Shown here: in pieces, positions 24,081-31,645 of the stretch
Numbering within the stretch: the first letter of the stretch is position 1
Layout: each line of letters starts with the position of its first letter
NCBI GenBank assembly: GCA_021464525.1
Contig: JADRCO010000357.1
Span: 1 to 36,308 of the forward strand
Direction of reading: 5' to 3'
Length of the DNA: 36,308 bases
Source of the DNA: Rhizophagus sp. LPA8_4_AMF
Taxonomy: Eukaryota > Glomeromycota > Glomeromycetes > Glomerales > Glomeraceae
The notes under the pieces: model-generated
The model's input: the letters and a program-made list of their open reading frames with translations, nothing else
Databases searched by the model: none
What the model was told of the DNA's origin: nothing
Position numbers and translations under genes: made by a program

Positions 24081-24850
24081 CCTAATATTACTCAAAATAT
24101 CGATTATAAATTTTTTTTGAATTTGGACCTAACTATAACTGGTGTAAATCCTACAGACGCAAAATCCTATCAACCTGCGCCTACAACTACAGGACGATCC
24201 AGGGGTAGCACAATTCTGAAAACAGCGATAAAAAAAGGTAAATGTTGATCAGCTCATGCTTTCTTTTTTTACTTCAGACATTTCAAAAGGAATATTGAAA
24301 TGTCTCAAACAAAACGTTGAGTGAAACGCTTTGCTTTTTTTAGGCGGTGATTATTCGGTAAAATTATAATTTTTTTGTATTATTATAACAAAATTTAAAA
24401 TAAATTTCACTTACTGAAATCCCAAGTCCGAACTCCAATTAAAAAAACGAACTGTTAATATGTTAGTATTCCCGGTCTCTTTGGAGTTTGGACTTTGATC
24501 TCGGAAGTGAAAATTATTTTTTTAACGAATTTTTCTAACAATTTATTTTTTTTTTCTTTTGTAGACGGGCGGTTCTTTGTAATATTTGGAAACATGGGAG
24601 CTTGGTAGGAGAGGTTATCTTTTAACTATTCTTTGACGAAACGTTTACTAACGTTTCATTTTTTTTTTTTCTTTTTCCTAGGCGATTTGTTCTTCAGGAT
24701 CTTTGGATGCGGGTCGCGGGGTGCGTTTTTTTTATTTCCTTTAAATCTTTTTATTTTAACGGAACGTTAACTAACGATTTTGTTTTTTATTCTTTTTTAG
24801 GCGGCTATTCGGCTCCTTTTTGGTTGATTTTTTTTAATTTAATTTTTTAA
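24081..24850 (+). CDS. Mini-exon gene segment A, unknown family, probably partial
   Basis: Proposed blocks: 24081-24237 (after an AG; PNITQNIDYKFF...SRGSTILKTAIKKG, ends in phase 1), 24344-24357, 24565-24604, 24682-24720 and 24801-24850 (ends in TAA). Each later block follows a T-rich tract and AG and opens with a Gly codon split by a phase-1 intron. The peptides resemble each other: GRFFVIFGNMGAW (24565) and GDLFFRIFGCGSRG (24682), GGDYS (24344) and GGYSAPFW (24801), which suggests exon duplication. Only the 39-nt block keeps phase 1 at both ends; the 14- and 40-nt blocks are off by one, so this is either decayed or spliced differently. No start codon or known domain was found. The function is unknown. 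Confidence 0.35.
24277..24304. repeat. 10-bp perfect inverted repeat
   Basis: GACATTTCAA and TTGAAATGTC flank 8 nt inside the first proposed intron of mini-exon segment A. Confidence 0.7.
24402..24516. repeat. Imperfect inverted repeat of about 38 bp inside a proposed intron
   Basis: The sequence from TTTCACTTACTGAAATCC through AAGTCCGAACTCCAA (24402-24440) pairs with TTTGGAGTTTGGACTT through GGAAGTGAAAATT (24479-24516), with a few mismatches. It could fold as a long intronic stem or be a small element that inserted in a 207-bp intron. Confidence 0.65.
24638..24657 (+). repeat. Branch-point hairpin 1
   Basis: GAAACGTTTACTAACGTTTC has 8-bp perfect arms around TACT, so the classic branch-point word TACTAAC spans the loop. 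It ends 24 nt before the AG at 24680-24681. Confidence 0.75.
24761..24780 (+). repeat. Branch-point hairpin 2, degenerate
   Basis: GGAACGTTAACTAACGATTT keeps CTAAC but only part of the stem; it ends 20 nt before the AG at 24799-24800. Confidence 0.5.
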
Positions 24851-26040
24851 ACTAAAAATATCGACATTAAGCTGATTAAAAATTTTTAATCTCCTCGAGA
24901 GAAATTATTGAGAAGAAAAGAACTTGATATCGAGGTTAAGAATTTAAAATTCCGCGGCTCATTTTTTACCAGTAAAATGACCGAGCGGAAAGATTTACGG
25001 AGTGTTTGAAGTGTCTGAAAAGTATCCAATAGCGGCTTAAACACTCTCCCTCTCGTTATCCAATTTCTAATTGGAGTAATGAAAATTTTGAAAGGAGTGG
25101 TTTATAAGAAACCCGAAGGAAGAATGTTCAGCAAGCTTATTGGAAAATATACTTCTCAAAAAAGTAAATCAGTAAAGAAGGAAAGAGTTTGTTAAACATG
25201 GAACTAATAAGAATTCGACCAAATTAAAGTAAGAGCCCTGATCGTCAATGTTTTTGGGTCTTTGGTGGGTTTTTACGTTTTTTTTTTAATTTATTGTAAT
25301 GAAAACGTTTATTAATATTTCGATTAGTTTCTTTTTGAAATATTGACTTCCGATAAATAAAAAAATCATTTAATCTATTATTAAAAATTTGCTTCCAATA
25401 TTACAGTGTGCATCGCTGGTCTTAACCTATCAATCTTTTTTTACATAATCATAATCAATTTCATTGGAAAGGTAAAGCGATTCATTATTTTAATTCGAGT
25501 ACTTTTATTTTTTTTTTATTCGGACATAATATTGAAACATTTCCCTTATTTTACGTCCAAATAGAACTGCATGATGGTTAGATATTTTCTTATAAAAAGG
25601 TTCTGAAAATTCCTATCCACGCGATGTTGCCGCGGCCGAGAAATGGCAAAAATATTTCAATATTTTTTTACAAAAAAAAACAAACAAAAGAACACAAAAA
25701 GAATCAATAAATTAAATTTGCAATTTCATACAAAAGTTCATTCTCATCATTCTTCCTTGATTTATTCCTCAATTCCTATTACTCCTCACTTTAACCTTAA
25801 CCCAATCTCTCAATATAGTATTCTTCAACCAATCTCCACCATTTATTTTCATCTCGAAATATTTTAAATGAAATACAATTATTTCTCAAAATTATAATGG
25901 TTATAAAATCACATATGATTTACTATTGCTCATAATATAGCTTATTTTTATGCTCTTTTATTTATCGCCATAATCGAAATAATTCAAATAAACGAAATAT
26001 TTGAATATTGAATAAAAAAAAAAGATGGCTCTTTTTTTAG
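24851..26040. other. Spacer between mini-exon segments A and B
   Basis: It contains an imperfect GC-rich stem (CCGCGGCTCATTTT against AAAATGACCGAGCGG, about 24950-24990), a perfect TCCAATT-TCT-AATTGGA hairpin near 25057-25073, and a degenerate copy of the branch-point hairpin at 25301-25321. A 74-codon frame at 25643 starting in a GC-rich patch has no resemblance to a family. No gene is called. Confidence 0.45.
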
Positions 26041-26731
26041 ACGGACTAGACGAGTGGGATTTCGGTATAAAAATCGACTGTTTATGTTTTTGTTTTTCAA
26101 TTCATTTATTTTAAATAAACGTTTATTAATGTTTCATTTTTCTTCTTTTGTAGGCGGATCTGGACGAATGGGATTTCGGTATGATAAACTTTTTTATTTA
26201 GTTTATTTATCTTGATGAAACGTTTATTAACTGTTTGTTTATTTTTCTTTCTAGGTTCTTGGATTTTAAAGTCTTTAGAATTTCGGTGTAAGTGACTTAT
26301 TTTTGATATACGCATATATATTTTTTAATTTGCTTTAATGAAATGTTTATTAACATTTCTTTTTCTTTGCATTTTTAGGTTACCATAGCGAATTTTTAAT
26401 CATCTTCGACTCTAAGAGATATTGCTTTAGTTTAGGATATGGGAAATCACCTGCTTGGAACATGGCATTTCTCTATTCCCTCACGACTTATGGTAAGCCG
26501 GGTTCCGTTGAACTTTGATTACAGACTTGGACAACATACTTTTTTCCTGTCTTTCGAATAATGAAATGTCACTGACATTTCTTCTATTTTATAGGACCTG
26601 GCTTTCTTGAACAATATTTCAAAAGTATTTACTTTGAAATATTGTTTTATTTTTCTAAGTTCTAACGAAACATTTATTAATGTTCCATTTATTTTTTTTT
26701 TTTTTTAGGTTCGAAATCTTTGAAATGGTAA
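26041..26731 (+). CDS. Mini-exon gene segment B, unknown family
   Basis: Proposed exons: 26041-26064 (24 nt), 26154-26178 (25 nt), 26255-26287 (33 nt), 26379-26492 (114 nt), 26595-26624 (30 nt), 26709-26731 (ends TAA). All are bounded by AG and GT (GTAAGT at 26288, GTAAGC at 26493). With phase-1 introns exons 1, 3, 4 and 5 are exact multiples of 3. Exons 3 to 6 join into one frame: SWILKSLEFRC, then YHSEFLIIFDSKRYCF, GYGKSPAWNMAFLYSLTTYG, PGFLEQYFKS, SKSLKW-stop. Exon 1 encodes GLDEWDF; exon 2 is a near copy with one extra base that shifts the frame. No start codon, signal peptide or known domain was seen. Exon boundaries need transcripts; I infer a modular, rapidly duplicating gene or its remains. 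Confidence 0.4.
26117..26135 (+). repeat. Branch-point hairpin 3
   Basis: AAACGTTTATTAATGTTTC pairs over 7 bp with one G-T pair; the loop contains TATTAAT. It ends 18 nt before the AG at 26152-26153. Confidence 0.65.
26217..26237 (+). repeat. Branch-point hairpin 4
   Basis: The 21 bases from 26217 read GAAACGTTTATTAAC and then TGTTTG. One extra base interrupts the right arm; the loop holds TATTAAC. It ends 17 nt before the AG at 26253-26254. Confidence 0.6.
26340..26359 (+). repeat. Branch-point hairpin 5, compensatory pair change
   Basis: GAAATGTTTATTAACATTTC has perfect 8-bp arms; pair 5 is T-A where hairpin 1 has C-G. It ends 19 nt before the AG at 26377-26378. Confidence 0.75.
26563..26581 (+). 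repeat. Branch-point hairpin 6, two compensatory pair changes
   Basis: GAAATGTCACTGACATTTC has perfect 8-bp arms; pairs 5 and 8 are T-A and C-G where hairpin 1 has C-G and T-A. The loop region reads CACTGAC, a good yURAY branch-point match. It ends 13 nt before the AG at 26593-26594. Confidence 0.75.
26667..26686 (+). repeat. Branch-point hairpin 7, compensatory pair change
   Basis: GAAACATTTATTAATGTTCC has one mismatch; pair 6 is A-T where hairpin 1 has G-C. It ends 22 nt before the AG at 26707-26708. Confidence 0.7.
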
Positions 26732-28474
26732 GTTCACCGGACTTAATTTGGTTAATTTTAAAGAATTATTTGCTAATATCTATTTTTTTTTTATTTTTTT
26801 TTTATTTTTTTATTATAAGAACACCGGTTGACTTTGGCTTTCTGGGTTATGCATACTGTTCTTCCGGAGTTTTTTGACATTTACTTTAAGAAACGTACTA
26901 CCTCTTTCTTTTGTATGTTTTACTAGACACAAAATCAGTAATGATGTAATGGACAAAGACAATTACATAATATTTCAAGAAAGATTATCAAAATAGTTTT
27001 TAAATGATAAATTGTAATAAATACAATTATTTGACAATTTTGACAATTGAGCGTAAACGTAACATTCTCATTTACTCGTTTAAATTTACTGCGGCATCAA
27101 TTATAATAATTTTTTGTCGCGTATTACAAATATTTTATCTACTCAAATTACAATTTAGTAACAAATTAATAAAAAATGATATTTTTAAATTTATTGGTAA
27201 TTTTAACTTAATAATTATACTAAATTGCCATTGTTATCATTAACTAAAATTCAGCTAACATTTTTAACATTTGAATGTTCAATCTTAATTATTGCTAGTA
27301 TAGTACTAGTGTATTAATTGCGCCATTTTACCTTTTCTTAGTAAATGTGGAATTTTCCATTTTTAAAAATCTTTCTTGTAAATTGTGCAACAATGGCTGC
27401 AGTTAAACCAATGTTAGTTTAAAATACAATTGGGAGCTCGTTCATGACGATGAGGATAAATGAATTATACAAACTACTTATTTAAGGGTATTACGTATCA
27501 CGTGAAATTTCATATAGAACGACATGGCAAATCTTTTGTAACATAGTAACACAAATTTCTGTACAATATAAATTTCCGTAATATTTAACATAAAGGGGTA
27601 AAATTTATATGGTTAGAAAGCCACACTTTTGAACTTTATTTACTGACTTTAAAAACTCCTTTTTTAAAAAAAAAAATTTGAAAAACTTCAAATGGAGTTG
27701 CGAATAGGAATCTATGTTTTTGCGAATAGGCAATCTTACATCTTATTGGTTATTAGTATCATTTTTATGACGTAGTATATAAAAAACAAACAAATAGTTA
27801 TTTGCCATACGATTTATATGAAAAAATCATGTGATACGTAATACCCTTAAAATGTAATAAAATATCTTGAAAAATTTTAGAATTAGAAAATTTATTAATA
27901 AATTGTCAATATTTAATTGGATTATAAATATTTATAAAAAAATTCAAGTGATAAATTTAATTGGGATAAATTATTTAAAGTATCATCAATTCATCATCAT
28001 CAAATAATTTTATTTAAATTTAAATTTCTTATTGTTAAAAAATATTTTGGAAAGAATGTTTTGAAAATTCAAAATTCAAAATTATTTAATTCAAAATTAT
28101 AAAACTAATGAGGTGTAATCATGAATTATGATAACGATTGGCATCTTTACAGAAACCTCAAAAAATTCAAAACATCTCATTTTGATAACAAAATGTTTAT
28201 CAAATGATTTTTGATATCATTTGATATTTTATAATAAATATATTATCTTAATGATATCGTGATATTATTTTGATTATGATTTTGAAAATCATTTAGTAAT
28301 AATGATAATGTAAACAATATCAAATACAATATTAGTTGATTTGATATTTAAATTATATTGTCTGTAATTATAAGGTTAGTACTTATTAGTATATTTCAAA
28401 AATAGTTAATTAAAATTAGTTCAATTTCGAATGAATTAACTAACGCATTTTGTCACGTTGACGCAGATCATTCC
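26732..28474. other. Intergenic sequence with one TTAA-flanked element
   Basis: The start may hold one more decayed mini-exon (about 26821-26877, VDFGFLGYAYCSSGVF then stop) and a worn hairpin at 26890. A frame at 27004-27243 is Ile/Phe/Asn-rich and looks like chance in AT-rich DNA. The element at 27486-27846 is listed separately. Confidence 0.45.
27486..27846. mobile_element. TTAA-flanked MITE (piggyBac-like)
   Basis: The left end GGGTATTACGTATCACGTGA and the reverse-complemented right end GGGTATTACGTATCACATGA match with one change, and similarity runs on for about 45 bp (TTTCATAT, then ATGGCAAAT). TTAA flanks both sides (27482-27485, 27847-27850), the target duplication used by piggyBac-type transposases. 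The 361-bp element has no transposase. Confidence 0.75.
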
Positions 28475-28504
28475 ATCGGAAAAAATATAGTCCGATAAAA
28501 AAGT
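28475..28504 (+). promoter_or_regulatory. Palindromic upstream motif TCGGA-N10-TCCGA (ubiquitin-ART gene)
   Basis: ATCGGAAAAAATATAGTCCG, then ATAAAAAA, lies 186 bp upstream of ATG 28661, in the same orientation and at nearly the same distance as the copy before the broken kinase. A TATA-like GATATAAATAATG follows at about 28569. Confidence 0.5.
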
Positions 28505-28660
28505 TATTCAACGGTCGGGACCATCGGAGCAACATCACATTTGGTTAAAGTATAATTCATTGTTTAAAAGATATAAATAATGTAAAGATTATTGTTTTCA
28601 TAAATATATTTCGAATATTAAACTAATGAAATTTAGTAAATTAACTAGAAAAAATTAAAA

Positions 28661-29620
28661 ATGTCTCAATTGCAACTTGTTGCCTCAGCCATTTCATCTA
28701 TAATTAAAAGACCCGTAAAAACGTATGATGAGTGCAAAGCCGAAGGTTTAAAAGTTAATCCCTCTCAAATTTTAGACCTTGATACCATTCATAAAAAATC
28801 CTTTACACGAATTGAATTTAAAGATATTGTTCCTCCTAAAGATTTAACTTCTTTTGATAGTAACAAACTAATTCAAATTTTCGTCATACCTCTCGTTGGA
28901 AAAAGTCAATCAATGTTTGTTGATCCAAGTATCACTGTTCTTGAGTTTAAAGGCGCCATTTGTGCAAAATTTAAATCTGATATTAAGATGATACGTCTTA
29001 TATTTAATGGTAAACAACTGGATGATAATAAAACTCTAACATCTTACAATATACAGAAATATTGTACAATACAAGTTTTGTCTAAAGTCGTTGGAGGCTG
29101 CTATGACTTTTATGTTATCAGAAATGAATTATTAGATTCATCGTATGATTATGATTTTACAAATTTACAAGATAATGGAGCAACCTTTGTTCGTGGAATG
29201 GAATTATACAGACGACCTTATGGATGGAGAAGAATTGCTCTTAATGTTAGTAAATATGGAACTGATAGGACATGGTTGGGAAAAGTTGGCACTAGCCCTC
29301 ATGAATGGCCAGTTTCTTATCATGGAACTAAAGCGGAATTTGCAGACTCTATTGCGAGAGAGGGTTATCAGCTTGATAGAGGAGTACGCTTTGCATATGG
29401 ATCGGGAATATATTCATCCCCTCAAATTAATGTTGCTGAACGATTTGCTACAGAATTTGACCGCTATAATGCTAGATGGAAGGTTATTTTTCAGAATAGG
29501 GTTAACCCTGCAAGATTAAGTAGGTGTCATAATAATAATTATTGGGTTATACCCAGAGATGATGATATCAGACCGTATGGATTGTGCATAAAAAAGGTTT
29601 GCGATTTATCAAGCCAATAA
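28661..29620 (+). CDS. Ubiquitin-like domain fused to PARP-like ADP-ribosyltransferase-like domain
   Basis: An intact intronless gene of 319 aa. Residues 1-70 have no recognised domain. Residues 71-146 align to ubiquitin without gaps over all 76 positions, about 33 identical by hand count, keeping the Ile44 patch (RLIFNGKQL) and the lysines equivalent to K11, K27, K48 and K63, and ending in Gly145-Gly146. Residues 147-319 look like a PARP/ART fold: YHGT with His221 (motif 1), YGSGIYSSP with Tyr251 (motif 2), and NNYWVI near 292-297 where PARPs have NEYIV; the catalytic Glu position would be Asn293. Such H-Y-x enzymes transfer single ADP-ribose units from NAD+ or are inactive. No signal peptide or membrane segment, so likely cytosolic or nuclear. 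The Gly-Gly junction could be cut by a deubiquitinase, or the ubiquitin-like part could be a substrate or targeting module (inference). Confidence 0.85.
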   Translation: MSQLQLVASAISSIIKRPVKTYDECKAEGLKVNPSQILDLDTIHKKSFTRIEFKDIVPPKDLTSFDSNKLIQIFVIPLVGKSQSMFVDPSITVLEFKGAICAKFKSDIKMIRLIFNGKQLDDNKTLTSYNIQKYCTIQVLSKVVGGCYDFYVIRNELLDSSYDYDFTNLQDNGATFVRGMELYRRPYGWRRIALNVSKYGTDRTWLGKVGTSPHEWPVSYHGTKAEFADSIAREGYQLDRGVRFAYGSGIYSSPQINVAERFATEFDRYNARWKVIFQNRVNPARLSRCHNNNYWVIPRDDDIRPYGLCIKKVCDLSSQ

Positions 29621-29696
29621 GAATTATAATGTCGAATATTTATTATGTTCTTTTATTTTATGTAATCTTTCGATAGGGTGTATATTTAATTATTTT

Positions 29697-29702
29697 AATA
29701 AA
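29697..29702 (+). terminator. Possible polyadenylation signal AATAAA
   Basis: AATAAA lies 77 bp beyond the stop codon of the ubiquitin-ART gene, followed by T-rich sequence. In such AT-rich DNA this word is common, so support is weak. Confidence 0.35.
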
Positions 29703-30529
29703 TAATAATTGTATTTTATTTTAAAAAAATCTTGACAATTTATTGTATGTAAAACAAAACTGAAATATAAAGAAATAAATTACTCAAAAATTACGAGACC
29801 GAAATTATTATTGATCTTTTAAGCGAAATGTGCGTCACAACCCGCTGTACCTTCTTCTCTTTAACTTATATCGGTATACATATTAAGTTGATTAAATTAT
29901 ATACTAATAATAATAAAAAATTGTAATATTTTAATGAACTCGTTAAAATTCTTATTTTGGGAGTAATATTTATCTCATTATAAGTTTCATGTTTATATTC
30001 AATTTTCTATAGCAAAAATGTTTTAAAATAAAAGAAATATTTTATTTCATAGAAAATGAGAATAATAGAATTTAAGGGTAAATCGATTAGAGAATTATTT
30101 AAAACAAATTCAGTCCCTAGAATAATCATTCGCTTTGACTTTATACTCTTGATCATATTTGAGTTGATTATATTTGAAGCCGTATTCCCTCTCTAATAAT
30201 TCAGGATCGCAATAACGAACTCGTTATAAATTTTGCTTCGTTTTAATGTGGCCATGAACAGTGAACAATAAGTACAGTCTGTAGAATATATTAAATAAAT
30301 TTCATTGATTTGTGGAAAAATAAATAAATAATGGATTTTTGATATAGCCTAAGTGTAATATATATATATATTTATTTTTTATCATAAAAGCAGGAATATG
30401 ATCAAGAAATCATGGTGTGCATAAAAATATTAAACATGAAATATTCAATCTTTAAGTAAATTATGTAGTAGAAGCTATTTTCACAATTTGCTCAATATAA
30501 TATATTGAATCTACTTTCATGATTGACCA
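29703..30529. other. AT-rich intergenic sequence
   Basis: Apart from the small coding-like fragment at 30112-30235, nothing with recognisable structure was found. Confidence 0.5.
30112..30235 (-). pseudogene. Coding-like fragment of unknown family
   Basis: The minus strand reads RVRYCDPELLEREYGFKY, then NQLKYDQEYKVKANDYSRD and a stop. The composition (charged, aromatic, few Ile/Asn) is unlike chance frames in this DNA, but a stop precedes it and no start or upstream exon is visible. Perhaps the 3' end of a lost gene. Confidence 0.3.
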
Positions 30530-30537
30530 TTCACACC

Positions 30538-31262
30538 TAGGGATGGCAACGGTCGGTCATGGTTGGTCATCGGTCAGTTATAACTGGTCAAGAACCTTTG
30601 ACCGACCGACCATTCAGACTGACCGCTATGGCTGATCATTTGACCGACCGCTTGACTGCTTTAAGTGGCGGTTTTATCTAAAATAATTACAGTAAAAAAA
30701 CAGTTGCATAACTTTTTTTTATTAAAACACTTAAAGTTTCGCTGCATATTTATCAAAAAAATTAAAAAAAAAAGTTGCGTAACTTTTTTTTATTAAACAC
30801 GTTTCGCAACGTTTTTTAATTATTTTAATAGAAAATGTTGCAAAAACGTTTTTTATTAAATTTTTCATAAAAAAAAAATGTTTTCGCATGTTTTTTCAAT
30901 TGCCTTAATAAAAATGTTGCGAAAACATTTTTTTATTAATAATTTCATAAAAAAAAGAACGTTTTCGCATTTTTTTAATAAAAAAGTTGCAAAAACATCA
31001 AAATCTGGTTGGTTAAAGGATCGGTTAAACCAGTTGGTCAAGCGGTCCCTATAAAAAAAATCTGGAAAAAACTCCGATAAATGATCATTTTTCTAGTTTT
31101 TATTCTGAAGAAACTTAGACATGTGATCATTTTTCTGAAAAATTTTTTATAGGGTCAGTTAAACCATCAGTCAAATGGTCAGTCAGAAGTCTTGACCAAC
31201 CGGTATCGGTCATGGTCATGACCAGTCATATCAGTTAATGACCATGACCGTTGCCATCCCTA
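30538..31262. mobile_element. Complete non-autonomous hAT-like element with 8-bp target duplication
   Basis: The left terminus TAGGGATGGCAACGGTC is matched by the complementary GACC...GTTGCCATCCCTA at the right. TTCACACC flanks both sides exactly (30530-30537 and 31263-31270). An 8-bp duplication and TAGGG/CAGGG-type termini are typical of the hAT superfamily. The 725-bp body has sub-terminal GACCGACC/GGTCGGTC repeats, which could be transposase sites, and palindromic TTGCGAAA...TTTTTTATTAAA stretches, but no transposase. A worn copy lies at 15374-15900. Confidence 0.88.
31047..31154. mobile_element. Small element nested in the hAT-like element
   Basis: CCCTATAAAAAA at the left and TTTTTTATAGGG at the right bound 108 bp that interrupt the GGTCAGTTAAACC-type sub-terminal sequence of the host element. 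GTC occurs on both sides if one terminal C is counted as flank. The internal direct repeat TGATCATTTTTCT occurs twice. The termini equal those of the fold-back element at 11984-12258, so both may use the same transposase. Confidence 0.6.
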
Positions 31263-31492
31263 TTCACACCACACACTTTTAGGAAAAAAAAACTTCACAA
31301 AGTTTAGATTAAAGCACGCAAATCCATCAACCCACAAACCCACAAATCCAAAAATGATTTTAAGGAAAACATCTATTCTGTTACAAACGATTTGAACGAT
31401 AAGAAATAAACCATTACAATTAATTGCATATTATTACTAAAGTTAAAACTTCAGGAGGCAAGATAGTAGTTAGAAAGTGGGCCAAAATTTTT

Positions 31493-31645
31493 CTGCTTAT
31501 ATGATGACATATCACATGATAACTTCTGAGAGTTCTCATTCTGCTCATATGATGACATATCACATGATGACCACTCCTATGGGAGTACTCATTTTTGATT
31601 CCATAATTTTTTTCGCCCATATGATGGCATATTATATGATTACTG
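31493..31645. repeat. Tandem repeat with CATATGATGACATATCACAT core
   Basis: Two close copies begin at 31493 and 31541 (48-bp spacing) and a worn third near 31614. The core is itself partly palindromic. Overlapping open frames on both strands are explained by this structure. Confidence 0.7.

Noticed and set aside
25643..25867. 74-codon frame starting in a GC-rich patch
   Set aside because: Lys/Asn- then Ser/His/Ile-rich without any motif; probably chance in pyrimidine-rich sequence.
27004..27243. 79-codon frame, possible small membrane protein
   Set aside because: Composition is what AT-rich DNA gives by chance; no homologue feel, no context and no promoter.
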